Positions 11,273 to 22,599 of a DNA stretch of 64,000 nucleotides are shown piece after piece. The notes under the pieces were generated by a model, which did not search any database, was not told where the DNA came from, and saw nothing but the letters and a program-made list of their open reading frames with translations. The stretch is from NCBI GenBank assembly GCA_011319805.1, contig SJRY01000255.1, positions 248,001-312,000 on the forward strand, in the 5' to 3' direction. The translations under genes were made by a program, and so were the position numbers. The first letter of the stretch is position 1. Every line of letters starts with the position of its first letter. Origin of the DNA: Macrocybe gigantea. Taxonomy: Eukaryota > Basidiomycota > Agaricomycetes > Agaricales > Callistosporiaceae.

Positions 11273-13209
11273 ATGGACAATGATCAGGGCGAACTAAGGC
11301 AGTTCCTGGACTGGTTCCAATCGAATAATGGATACATAGATCGTGCCTTCATGGGCTTCACATATTTCCCCTCGTCAGAGGGAGGACGAGGCGTTGTCGC
11401 GATCAAGGACATACCAGTAGGTCCTCGTTCTCAACTTGTGCAGAATTTGGATTGACTTATTGACGTAGGATGGCCATGTCTTATTTACGATCCCTCGGTC
11501 ATTAGTGCTATCCCCCGAACATCTCGTCTACCAACATTACTCGGAAAGAATGCATGGAAGGAACTCAAGCTGGAAAAGGGCTGGATTGGTCTTATCCTGT
11601 GTATGATGTGGGAGAACGCCAACGGTTCCTCGTCAAAATGGTTTGAATATCTCGGTGCGATCGTTCATCCATTTTTCTGCATCGTCTTAATTGACCTCAT
11701 GGTCAAAAATAGAGACGCTTCCAAAAACTTTTGACACGCCCATGTTTTGGAGTGATGACGACCTTGCCGAGCTGGAAGGTACCTCGGTGGTAGGTCTGTC
11801 TATGCGTCACACATTGCAAATCACTTGTCTAACCCAAAATGTGGCACAACAGAAAAACTAGGACGCAAAGAAGCAGAGGCGTCCTACAACGAGGTTTTAT
11901 TGCCTGCGATTCGAGTATGTTCTCCGTACGTGTCGGTTTCTTTGACTAAGCCACGCGCAGAGTCGACCAGACCTCTTCTCCGAGGATAAGATGGCTACCT
12001 CCTACTCGCTGAAAGCTTATCACGAAATGGGGAGTCGGATACTGTCCCGAAGTTTCAACGTTGAGGAATGGGAATCAGAGGAGGAGAAGGATGCTGATGC
12101 CAATACAAACGACAATGACAAGATGGAAGTCGATCAGGCTTCCGACCTTGAAAATGGTCAATCTGAGAACGACGACATGGCAGGGGAAGTCGATGAAGAT
12201 GAAGACGAAGATGAAGATGAAGACGATTCCTCTGACGTTACATGGTTCCTATGGCAGATCTATTGAATGCGAGATACGGGTCCGAAAACGTACGCCTTTC
12301 TTGAGCCTCTAGTGGCGACATCGATCACGGGTATGTTTTCGTATAGGCAAAGTTGTTTTACGAGGAACATGAATTGAAGATGGTCGCAACAAAACCATCA
12401 AGGCAGGGGAACAAATCGTATATGACATTTTGTTTGCCTTTCTTCGTCCCTTAATAAGATTCATCTCTTGACAGTGGAACACATATGGCGACCTTCCCAA
12501 TGCAGAGCTGCTACGACGGTATGGACATGTAGATGTACTGCCGTTACCGCGCGGAGGACTAGGGAACCCGGGTGACATAGTCGAAGTACGAGCCGACCTT
12601 CTGTCACTGCTTCCAAGCAGAGACACTGTCACATAATGACGCTGCTGTCCGGGAACGTATTGACTGGTGGCTAGATGAGGGAGGAGATGAGTAAGTCATT
12701 CCGCCAGGTTCGATTCTCTTTCTAAATTATTGCAGCGTGTTTTTGTTTGAGTATGATCTCCAACTTCCACTGCCTTTCACCTCTTTGGCCCGTCTTCTGT
12801 CCTTGAACGACAGCGAATGGACGAAGGTTCGAGACAAAGGCAAACCTCCAAAGCCGAAAGTGGATTGTGAAGTTTTGAGTGTTGCCAGCGCCGTCGTCAA
12901 CGACCGACTACTGGCCTATAGGACTACCTTAAAGGTCGGTGATCCTTGCGCGTCAGTGGCATCGTCGGGTAATCTCAAAATTAATGGGACCAGGATGACG
13001 AAGAGCTGCTAAAGGCATCCCTTTCGCTGAACAAACGGCATGCTGTCATCGTTCGGCTGGGCGAAAAAATGATCCTGAACGACTTCAAGGTAAAAATTCA
13101 GTCGCTTCTTGCAGGGGAGGGCGCGAAAACGAATGATGGAAGCGGGCGGAACGGAAAGAGGAGCAGAGGGCAAGAACGCAGCGGGTCGTCAAAGAAATCT
13201 AGGCGGTAG
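11273..13209 (+). CDS. SET-domain protein lysine methyltransferase, Rkm4/SETD6 type
   Basis: This resembles the Rkm4/SETD6 family; yeast Rkm4 monomethylates ribosomal protein Rpl42. The N-terminal SET half has GGRGVVAIKDIP and VLFTIPRSLVLSP. The SET core continues after a long acidic insert with MVPMADLLNARYGSEN and then WNTYGDLPNAELLRRYGHVD. The C-terminal half resembles the Rubisco-LSMT substrate-binding domain, and the tail is basic (GKRSRGQERSGSSKKSRR). Several short introns are needed. Single-base shifts near 12241, 12391-12396 and 12600-12630 interrupt otherwise conserved sequence and look like dropped bases in runs. The start ATG at 11273 gives MDNDQGELRQFLDWF, right where the family begins. 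It shares its promoter with the CRAL-TRIO gene. Confidence 0.82.
12192..12227 (+). repeat. Acidic GAY-GAA codon repeat inside the SET gene
   Basis: Thirty-six bases of alternating Asp and Glu codons encode a DEDEDED run. It sits in the insert that splits the SET core, a place where Rkm4/SETD6 proteins vary in length. It is probably a flexible acidic loop. Confidence 0.7.
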
Positions 13210-13379
13210 GGGTGTGTACTGAGTAGGTGGTGGCAGTGTTCGGGGTCTTTATAGCATCACCGAGTTTCAAATTGTTTGCCTCCGCCCCTTTTCATCCTCC
13301 TCTCACTTCTTCCACCAGCGTTACCGTTTTCCCTGCCGCCTTGCAAAAGGTAGTCTCTCCTTCCCCGAACGCCATTTCC

Positions 13380-14724
13380 ATGGCATTTGACGATGAGCAC
13401 TGGCCGTCGTCGTCCATCGTTATTGCCACCGATCTCCTTTCTTTCAACCCCTTCGCTCCAGATGAGATCTGAGCGGTTCACAGGCTCGTGCAACGGAGAT
13501 CGTCTCGTCTGACGCTGGTAGCAATGGAGACCCTCAGTTGAGCCAACGTCCCTCCTATCCAAGCCACCTCCATCCTTTGCGCAGCGCCGGGCTGAGGAAT
13601 GATAGGAACACTGCTGGCGTCACACGTCCGCGCCTTTCTCGCATTGTCGATGTCGCAGCACACATAGATAATTCTCCAGCAATTACTAGAGATGAAGAAT
13701 CTATTTCCGTCGAAGAAAAAGACGTCTTCATTCACGAGGTATCCCGTTTTCAATCCTGCGCATGATGTGCCCTAGTGATTCTCATTCTGCAGGTCACTTC
13801 GGAAGACTCCCTTGCTGGTATCTCACTCAAGTATGGCATTAGCATGGCAGAGCTGCGACGCGCGAATCATCTCTGGACGTCCGACTCTATCCATATTCGA
13901 AAGGAGCTATACATTCCCGTTGACAAATCGTCTCGTGCCAATGACATCGTTATGAATGGGCAACTCATCTCGATCACTCCTCAAGAAGAGATGCCGAATC
14001 CCATAGACCTGCTTGAGGAAGACTACGCGAAAGATTCCCAATTCCTCGAAGACAAGTCCGGCACGGGAACCATCCGTCGAATACCCGCTGCGCAGCTGTC
14101 TTTCTTTCCACCCCCTTCAAATGGAAACTACAAGATATCCAAACCCTCACCAGATATCCAAGAACATGGCAAAGTTACAAACCACATTCGACATACACGC
14201 TATGCTTCATCTCCTTCAAACTCCCTTACCAATCTTGTCAACGCCCTTCCTATGGCGCCATCGACGCGAGATACTATTATATCCAGGTTGTCGCTGGATG
14301 GTACCAGCTCGAGTTCCAGTGATAGAGACTTGGACGAGGATCTACACGAACAATTGGAGCTAGACGAAGTACGGCGTCACCCTCGAGACAATCCTTCCAT
14401 CATCACAGAGAACCTGGACTCTTCATCCTTAATAACGCCTAAACCGATGCATGAAATGTATAAACTGATTGAGATACCAAAACACTCACCTACAACACAC
14501 CTCGCAATCGCCATCTCTCTTCCTCGCCTCAGTCTTACATCCCTCCCCACGCCGGGCAAGTACGCACAGTTCAGTTAGAACCCTCGCCCGCGATGCAGCT
14601 GCCTGTATCCATCACGAACACGCTTCGTTCAAAGGACAGAAAATTGGAGCGACGCGCTCTGATTGACCTGGGTTTTGAGCTGGAAGAGCCCCTTCCGCGG
14701 CCGTCTCGCGATAGGATCTTCTAA
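13380..14724 (+). CDS. Intracellular LysM-domain protein
   Basis: An N-terminal disordered region beginning MAFDDEHWPSSSIVIATDLL is followed by one LysM domain: SLAGISLKYGISMAELRRAN, then HIRKELYIP. There is no signal peptide, so this is of the intracellular eukaryotic LysM type and not a secreted chitin-binding effector; the role of that group is poorly known. A GT-AG intron (donor after the His-Glu codons near 13739, acceptor just before 13795) joins the two exons in frame. Two single-base shifts are needed, near 13466-13470 and near 14560; after the second the frame continues to the conserved-looking end RRALIDLGFELEEPLPRPSR at 14724. The middle is Ser/Asp-rich and low-complexity. Confidence 0.7.
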
Positions 14725-15223
14725 GCATTTTTTTGCTTTCAGCCTTCTTTGATTGGCTCCCGAGCCCCCGGCCCTGGACGATTGGTCAATGAGATCAATC
14801 AAGAGAACACGCCGAGAGGCTGATGTCCAGTTGTCAAGTATGTTACCTTCTACCGGGTTTATGTGGCCATAGCCTGGCGACCCAAAGACTTGGGATCCAG
14901 ACTCTGATGATGAACAGAAGTTGTTCTCCCCACAGCTTCCCGGTGTCTTTTGCACGTAGCTTGAGGCTATGTGCCAACTAGTTGCTTAGGACCAACACAA
15001 CGTGCCACTTTTGTGGAAGGATTTGGTTTCTTCAGATATATGTTTCATGGCTGGCAATTTACGACAGCCTTGATAACTCCTGTGAGATACATATATCGGG
15101 TGTCATATAGACTGCGGGTATGGGATACAGCTCGAACCATTTCAGCTTATTATATCAATTCCGTACGTAGAGATGATGTCTCTGGGTCCAACCGGCGGAC
15201 TGGTATAACTTTTGGACGGTCAT
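14725..15223. other. Convergent intergenic region, no gene seen
   Basis: This 499-bp region lies between the stop codons of the LysM gene (plus) and the glycolipid transfer gene (minus). It should contain both 3' ends. No open frame here has coding character. Confidence 0.5.
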
Positions 15224-16069
15224 TCAAAACCCTTTGTTATGTCCCCCTTTTTCATAGAATGCTTCCATCCTGATGACGATTGCGTCCAATGCCAATAACC
15301 ATTTGTTCAATTCCTGACTGAGCTTCTCCTGCGGCGCAGGTGGACCACCGGCCGGGTCAGCGGCGAGTTTGGCATAGAAATCCGAGCGGTACGGACACGC
15401 CTTCATCGCGACCTGTGTCGCATGCCAGATGTCAAAACAAACGTTGATCAGAGAGACAAGAGAGGTGACAGACAGAAAATATGCCCTTGACGACAAAGTT
15501 GTGGAATCGCTTTAGCGTGCCATCGTACGACTTTGAGAATGCTGTGGCGAGCTCCTCTTTCGGGTCAGCCTGCGCGTTCTGGAGCGCTTTGCAGGTGAAT
15601 GACAGGCCGCGGAGCAGCCACATGAGGCCCTCCGTCGCGACGCGCTTCTTCTCCCCCTTCTCGTTCTCCACCAAGAGCTCGAGCGTAGATGATAGGGTAG
15701 GATTGGCCTGATATCGGGTTCTCACTTTCTGCATGTCGCACTTCGTCACGACAGACCGAATGCATCGAAGATGTGGCGATACTTCTCACCGCGATGTTTC
15801 CTTTGATATCATTTGCACGACGGCGAATGCGGCCGATCCGAGGAGATCTGAGAAGGCTCAGATCGCTCCTGGGTACTTCGTTGACGGTGGGGAAGTCAGA
15901 CGCACCGAAGAGACCGACAAGGCCTTCGGCTGCTTCCAGGAAAGTGACGGTATCAACACCAGCAGCCGTAATCGGAACGTCTGCAAAAGACTGATCAGAT
16001 TTCTGAGCTCTGATACAATTCCTGTGAGCAGTGTTTCCTTACTCTGATTGTTTCAAGGTATGGTGCCAT
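15224..16069 (-). CDS. Glycolipid transfer protein (GLTP fold)
   Basis: This is a small soluble protein of the GLTP superfamily, which moves glycosphingolipids between membranes. Recognisable parts are FLEAAEGLVGLF, a segment with ANDIKGNI that supplies the Asp and Asn of the sugar-headgroup site, LMWLLRGLSF with the stacking Trp, KRFHNFVVKGIF with the conserved His, and AMKACPYRSDFYAKLA. It ends at MEAFYEKGGHNKGF, the usual family length of about 210 residues. Introns are short and in frame. The first coding exon is nine codons (MAPYLETIR), and its donor region near 16045 lacks one G for perfect splicing phase. The gene shares an upstream region of only 123 bp with the divergent fRMsr gene. 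Confidence 0.87.
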
Positions 16070-16192
16070 TGTGGACAAGTTCAGCAGTGTGAGAGAGAGA
16101 GGTGGCCGATCAATTTCACGGCGTGATGGAGGATGATCTAATCTTATCGAACCTACTACAACTTACACCAATCCTACCAAGAGTCGCTAATC

Positions 16193-16979
16193 ATGCCCCA
16201 CGCTGATTCTGCACTCGTTCCGAGCAGGTACATCTATCGTTGACCCCGAAGAATAATTCCGATCTTTGACATCCTTCCGAAATACAGCATCACAACAAAA
16301 TCAGAGTTCTGGGCGCATGTGCATTTACAGCTCCAAGCGCTCCTCGGTGACCAACGGAACTGGGTAAAGTGCCTTCTATCACAGCAGACACCTAGAGCGT
16401 GCTCAAGCGCTGATATAGGTTACCAATCTGGCGAATGCGTCCTCCCTCGTATTTAATTCACTTGTTGCTTTTCCCACTTGCTTTGGGGGAGAAGCCGATA
16501 AGGCTGTGAACTGGTGTGGTGAGTTCGGTTGTCCCATCAACATCTTTTTGTCCCTGATTGAACGTAACACGCCAACTTGGTTAGGATTTTATATCAGCTC
16601 AGTCTATTTCCCCTCTCCTCGGACTACCAGATCAGCATCAGTCGAGAACAGGGATGAATCTGTGCTCTTGCTCGGACCATTTTGCGGGAAGCCTGCTTGC
16701 CAGTTCATTGATGTCGTCCCTGAAAAGGCGCGTGGCGTGTGTGCAGATGCGTACATCCAGCGGCGGACTGTCGTTGTACCGGATGTGGATGCCTACCCAG
16801 GCCATATAGCCTGTGATGGAGAGACGAAAAGCGAAATCGTTTGCCCTCTCATATTGGACAATGGAACAGTGCTGGGCGTCCTTGATCTTGATTGCCTGGC
16901 CTCGAATGGTTTTGATGAGGACGATAAGCTCGGTTTGGAAAGGATAGCAAAACTGGTAGTCAGCGCTTGCGATTGGTAG
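16193..16979 (+). CDS. Free methionine-(R)-sulfoxide reductase (GAF domain)
   Basis: A single GAF-domain enzyme of the fRMsr family, which reduces free methionine-(R)-sulfoxide in the cytosol. The three family cysteines are visible in LLGPFCGKPAC, ARGVCADAYI and GHIACDGETKSEIVCP. The domain begins with ALLGDQRNW and ADKAVNWCGFYISSVYF. Four exons; donors after the first 12 codons, after RNW, and after NWC are all GT-AG and keep the frame. Length, about 180 residues, is typical. It converges with cysteinyl-tRNA synthetase, with only 33 bp between the stop codons. Confidence 0.9.
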
Positions 16980-17012
16980 CGTAAACGGCGTTTAGAACAT
17001 CATCACAGCATC

Positions 17013-20000
17013 CTAACTGCTTTGCTCTTTCTGCCACGCTAAAAATTCCTCGTGCAGTTTCTTCTGCGCTTCCCACTCCTTCTGAACTTTTTTGGCTTGA
17101 TTCTTGCTGAGCTCCTTTCCATCACCGTCTGTTAAAGGCACACCGTTTTCGTCCCAGGTGCTGTATGCTCCTTCAGGAACATTGGGCGGCTTGAACATAT
17201 GTCCTGGTGACATGCGACCCTTTTCCAGCTTCTTGAGCCGTTTTTGTCGCTCGGCCTCCACAGCAGCAGCCTTTTTGGCCACTTTGGCTTCTAGCTGTGC
17301 GCGTTTTTCGTCACGAGCCTTGATCAGCTCTGCTGGTGGCACGAGTTTGACGAGGGCCTTGCCGTCTACCGTGGATATGTCACAAAGAATAAGAACCCAC
17401 AACACAACACCGATGACTATACAAACCTTCCTGATCATCTAATGCGACGCCCAAGGGCACCAAGTCAACATCACGGAGCCTGTCACACAGCCCCAAGATA
17501 TCCTTAAGAGCAGTATCTCCCTTCTGAATTGCCATTTTTCGGACGCTGTCACGAAACGCTGATAGGGTTCGCAAATAGGGCATCAAGGCTTCTTCCCGCT
17601 TTAGGCATAATGAAACTTTAGCACGGTGATACCATCTGAGCAAAGCACACTGACGTTTATGTTCCGCTTTCCTGATCGTCTTGTCCCCATCCTATTTCGT
17701 CGCTTTCTCCTTCACCAAGGCCGAAGACGCGGAGCATTCGCCCTACCCAACGTGCAATGTTTTCGATGACGTATATGTTGAGATCTTTTCCGTGGGAATT
17801 GATATAGATGTTGGTCTGGGAAACGAGATCCCGCAGGACGTCTAATGAGGCCGGAGTGTTGAACGAGTCACAGAGCGCTGCCCTGAAGGCGGCCTGGCTG
17901 GCATAGAAGCTGGAATAGTATTTGAACAAAGACAGGGCGCGTTTTCAATACCCATCGACGGACCTGGATACTAGCTGTTCCTCTGGCTGATTATAATGAT
18001 GTTGACCGTCGGATTTCCTGCCGTCAGCGCGCGATTGACCGACATGAGCCTTCACGACGACGAAGAAATTCTAAAAGCAGATATTACGGACAACGGAGGA
18101 TGACGGATGAGGGAAGACGCCCACGTTGAATGTGAGCTCCACATTGCGCACTTCTCCCGTCATTAATGACTCGGAAAAATCTATTTTTGCGTTCCATAGC
18201 TGTGTCAGGAAAGCGAGACGAAGCTGTCTTGCACTATAGCGCTGCAAGATTTCCTTTAACGTGAATTAGTGGAGCGATTTCTTGATAGCAAGAAAGAATG
18301 GGAACGTTACATCTATCGTTATGAAGTTTTTGAGAGATTTGCTCATCTTTAGACCTTCTATATGGAGATGCCCAGTGTGAAGAAAGTAGTTTACCCAGGA
18401 CGAGCAGTCGTAGTATGCCTGAGAAGCATTGATGAGATGATGAACAGGACAGAAGGCACCGCATTAAAAAAGAAAACTCGCTTCCGACTGTGCCATTTCA
18501 TTATCATGATGGGGAAATGCTAGGTCGATGCCACCAGAGTGGATGTCCAAGTTGTCACCGAAAACGGCGCTGGCCATGACGGAGCATTCGATGTGCCAAC
18601 CGGGACGTCCGGATCCCCACGGAGATGGCCAGAAAGGTTCGCCTGGCTTTGATGCCTTCCACAGGGCGAAATCTGAGGCCGATCTCCGACCGAGCTTAGA
18701 AGCCAGCGCGCCTAAGGACGAAATCGATTTCAAGTCATCAAGCATAAAGACAATTAGCCACACCTTCCCCGCCTTCCAGCAGTTCCCTGTTTCCTTTGCT
18801 CCAGGGCTCCAGTTTCGCATAGTCGTGACCATCTTTGTTGTCAAAGGCCTGCGTATCGAAATACACGCTGCCCTGGGCTTCGTATGCATATCCATTTTGT
18901 ATGATTTTCGCGATGTACGCCACGATTTCTGGAACAAATTCTGTGACGCGTGTGACGAGATCGGGATCACGAACCCGCAAACGAGCCATATCATGGAAGA
19001 AACGCTCTTCCCAATACGACGCAAGCGACCGCGATATCGTCGGGTCTGTCACCGTGGATTTGTACTGCAAACAGAAATCGAAGTCATTAGCAGTCCGTAA
19101 GAAGTGAAATTCGCGAGAGCAACAAAAAAAAAAAGAGCATACCTGAGCATCCAGCGACTTGGCAAGGATATCCTTAGAGCCGTCGATGAGCTGTGAGGCA
19201 GCATCCGCACCGATGGCGCCCTGTTCCAACTGGACCTGTGCAGCATTGATAGCGGTGAGAGCGCGGACCTATTACAGGTACTTGTATGTTAGCCTTCGGA
19301 TTAGGCGCCTTCACTTGCGATGGACCGACGCACCGCAGCCGTGACGTGCATATCAAACTTTTCATCTCGCTTCAGGCATTCTTGCTTCCAGCTTTGATCC
19401 TGCGTCCGCTGCGATATCCGTGCCCAGGCATCGTCCTCGCTGCCCTCCTCGGGTCGTTCGCCCTCTGGTAGCCCCTTGCCAACGCGTTCGCGCACATGAA
19501 CCCGCCACGCCGCACGCACCCGCTGAATGAGCTCAGGCGTCACCTGCGTTGCTTCTGAGCGGAACTTCTCCAGAAGGTGATTTTGCCGTGCTCGTTCTAT
19601 GATCTGTTTGCGATGCCCATGAGGAATGGTGCGCGCTAAGCGGCGTAGGATGAGGGTTGGAGGACAGCGATCACACCTTGTCATCAATATCAGTGATATT
19701 CATTACAAAGTGGACATCGTATCCAAAATAGTCCGTTAGGATCCGTCGCAAGATATCCTGTGTCACGTAATTTCTGGGCGATCATCATCATCAAGGCCAG
19801 ACATCGTACAGACGGGACGGATGAGTTACCGTGCATGACCCATGTGCGAGGCATCATAGACAGTGGGGCCACAGTTGTACCACTTGACATGCCGTCCATT
19901 CTTGGGTATAAATTCCGTCTAAGGAGGGGGGTCGGGGAGCTGGTCCTTTGAAGGAAGAGCGTGAAACGCACTTTGGTCTTGGTCAATGAATTGTAAACCT

Positions 20001-20160
20001 TGAGGACAGGTTCCTCTGCCTGTTTCTCGGGCAACTTCCACGCAGGTTGCTGGGCAGACATTCGTGCGGTCAGTTGAGATACTGTTGCTGAAGTAGAATG
20101 AAATCTGGCGACGACGATGAATCGAGAGACAGTTGGAATGCAGACACGAGTCAGACTCAT
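17013..20160 (-). CDS. Cysteinyl-tRNA synthetase, probably cytosolic and mitochondrial
   Basis: A class I aminoacyl-tRNA synthetase. Motifs in order: [16 protein letters not shown] (zinc Cys plus the HIGH motif as HMGH), [33 protein letters not shown] and [10 protein letters not shown] (remaining zinc ligands), [14 protein letters not shown] (KMSKS), and a Lys/Glu-rich C-terminal extension ending AWQKEQSS. About ten introns. One at 18419-18481 needs a GC-AG donor (GAA|GCGAGT). Two in-frame starts exist: ATG 20160 adds a basic, hydroxylated presequence ([14 protein letters not shown]) typical of mitochondrial import, and ATG 20061 gives [14 protein letters not shown], a normal cytosolic start. 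Dual use of both starts is inference. Splice joints between about 17.6 and 18.2 kb are not resolved. Confidence 0.9.
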
Positions 20161-21081
20161 GAATACTGCCCAAATCGAGGAAGAACGTCTATGAGATCTC
20201 TGAGCACGTGAGCGTCTGATGTTTGTAGATATTTTGCAACACCTTCTGGAACTCGCTGTTGAAAATTGAAAAGCAATGTCAGAAATTGACGCCGCTGAGT
20301 TCGTGATGGGCCATCTTGTCCACAAGAAGGCAAACGAGTTCCGATGGCATCCACTCACAGCCTTACTCTGCGGGCGCTTCACGTCCGTTATCTTATTGCG
20401 TGATCGGCCATCATTTCGAACGAGAACTTTAACCCAGATAATAGAACTAATTCCAGTGAGGACCAGGCTGAGCCTCTATGAGTCAAATGGAGATTCGCGA
20501 TTGACAACAAGATTGTTGGCTGGGCATTTCTTGCTCCAGATCTGTACCCACGTGCGGCAGACGATTCCTTTTCGAGATCGAGACTGGCCAGCGAGCGATT
20601 TCGTTCTGAAATAGATGTGGGAAGGATGATCAGTTGATTCAATTGGGAGCTCTCACGGAGGAGCGTTCTCGGCGCGGGCGGGGATTAGTCCCTTGCCCCC
20701 GGAATGCCCCCAATTGCGGGGCCAAATCCATGTTGAGTAAAGCAGGAATTTGTGATATCTCCTCTGCGTCGCACGTCAAAGAAGCTTTCAAGCCCTTGCT
20801 ACGCCCTAGGAGGAAGGGTGCTTTCGGCCACATATCACGGACACGCGCTGCTTGGCTTCCTCGGATAATGCTGTGCCAGGCGATGGACTCTGCACTCGCC
20901 GGCTGCTGCTCTCGAACGGTGCAATTGGAGCATCCTTCCACTCCACACATTCCGGTTGGTCCTTTTTACTGCTTCTTTTCTTTCCTGTGATCGCATGATG
21001 TTCTTTTGGCGCCAATTGTCTTGAAGCAGCATGATGAAGTGGAAATAAATGCACAGCAGCGCCATCAGACGGGCCTATCAC
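20157..21081 (-). CDS. Unknown protein upstream of cysteinyl-tRNA synthetase
   Basis: I do not recognise this family. The N-terminal part (MIGPSDGAAVHLFPLHHAA) is followed by coding-like stretches DMWPKAPFLLGRSKGLKAS and AEEISQIPALLNMDLAPQLG, then a helical middle with SAWSSLELVLLSGLKFSFEM and a helical end with VPEGVAKYLQTSDAHVLRDL. These lie in different frames and need at least two single-base corrections (near 20.85 kb and in TTTC-TGAC near 20.28 kb). A short intron at 20606-20656 has good ends (GTGAGA, TTTCAG). Its stop codon TGA overlaps the upstream ATG of cysteinyl-tRNA synthetase (ATGA, 20157-20160). A shorter model stopping at 20483 is also possible. Confidence 0.42.
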
Positions 21082-21187
21082 CCAGCACCAGGAAATTTAA
21101 CCTTGTCTTCCGGAGAGCGCCAGCAGGCTGCCACCATCAAGATGGACGATCGAGCATTGGGCAGAGCATACTGACGCGGAAGACAAG

Positions 21188-22174
21188 ATGGTTGATCTCT
21201 TGATGCCGAACGGGTATATAATAGGTTGTCGCGAGATGGGGGACTGGCTCAGGATGTTCTTTGTGCTCAAGATGCAACGGCCTACATGCACTAATCTCCA
21301 CATCCGTTCGGCCGCTGACGCGCATGTCGTGTTCCATGCGGTCAACCTCGGCCTGCTTCCGATCATAACACGGCGACTCGACACAGAGGAGCGTCGAGCG
21401 ATCCGAAGCGGATGCGTGTTCGTATGGGAGGAGCGGGGGCCGGGCTCTGATGTCAATGGGGTAAGCCTGGGGTATGTTTCCCTGACAGAAGGAGACCTTA
21501 AGAGAGTTTGTTTTTTTTTTTTACAGATCGAACGATGGACGGATTCCATCCGATGGGGACCTAGCCGCGTCCGAGACGTGAGTCGCAGTTCCTTAGATGA
21601 CGTCGGTTTGTTGAGACGTTTTTGACCGAATCGACAGGACTTTCTGTTCTATCACGAGAGGGATGTGGCGCAGGTCACAGGGACCTCACATCCGATTCGG
21701 ACATGTGAGTGCGAGCTTAAAGATTGCCTTATGAAAAGTGAGGGCTCATTATAAGAGGGTCGACAGATCGCCCTCTCATACTCGGCCGCAATACGCCTTG
21801 GCGCGCGACCCTCTGATCAAACAGACATACTCTGTTTACGTGAAGACGTCGAGAGGGCCGCGGAAATGGCATCTGAGTGAGTGGAGAACGATCGTCGGTC
21901 TGTCAGGTGAAATGACGCCTCTGACCGCGTGGCAGTTGCCTACTTTACGCAGAACACTTCGGAGCAGCTTCGGACTGTGGAGGAGATTCCGCTGCTGGCG
22001 TGTATCCAAGTGCCGCCAGAGCAGTACACCGCTGCGCGCAGACAGCAGACGGTGAGCACGCCCGTGCGCCCAAATGCGTTGGCGTCGCTGTCGTACTTGA
22101 GGGCGCTCACGCCTCCACGACGCCATCCAATGGACGAATTGGCATTGAAGTCTTTTACGTGCCCATTGATTTAG
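21188..22174 (+). CDS. Gti1/Pac2 (WOPR) family regulator, copy 1
   Basis: WOPR proteins (Wor1, Ryp1, Sge1, Gti1, Pac2) are fungal DNA-binding regulators of morphological switching. The first WOPR half is THEIR typical pattern: HAVNLGLLPIITRRLDTEER, then GCVFVWEERGPG, then after an intron RWTDSIRWGPSRVRD. The second half includes DPLIKQTYSVYVKTSRGPRK. The tail is short and ends PPRRHPMDELALKSF. At about 230 residues it is half the length of its neighbour. Introns are short; one junction near 21703-21766 needs a one-base correction for phase. Two in-frame ATGs exist, at 21188 and 21272; the second matches the start of the paralogues (MQRPTCTNLHIRS). Copy 2 lies 425 bp downstream in the same direction. 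Confidence 0.8.
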
Positions 22175-22599
22175 ACGATGTTATTTTACCTTGTGTGATT
22201 ATCTATTACTTTCTTTTTTTCTGCGATGTCGCTTCCCAGATTTGAAAGCAACCCCGGTTTGTTCGCCTGCGTGTACCAGTTTTTTTTTAAAAAAAGAAAA
22301 AAGATTCAGGGTGAGAATCCACTTTTTGAGATGCTTCCAAACAGCCTCGTTGCCAGTTCATGGCCGGCCACAATGTCGTGTATCAAGTTGAGAGCGTCGT
22401 CGAGCTCGAATGCTTTCGACGACGATACAGGGCTTGACGGCGGCGGCGGGGGAGTCTGATGATGATGCATTAGAGTGATTAGAGTTAGCCGATTGGCAAC
22501 AGCAAAAACAAAACTGGGTTGGTCTCATGGGAGTGTCCGCCCTGACCTCCGCTTCGCATTGAATCCCTTTTTTTAACCATGTCTTTCTGAATCTTCTTC
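22175..22599. other. Spacer between tandem WOPR genes, low complexity
   Basis: The spacer is 425 bp. A T9/A7 tract at 22280-22295, followed by more A-rich sequence, forms a self-complementary AT block, and a GGCGGCGGCGGGGG run lies near 22438-22452. No gene is seen. It must hold the 3' end of copy 1 and the promoter of copy 2. Confidence 0.55.

Noticed and set aside
22280..22300. T9/A7 palindromic tract, terminator-like
   Set aside because: Low-complexity AT sequence between two Pol II genes; no stem with GC pairs and no adjacent Pol III gene.
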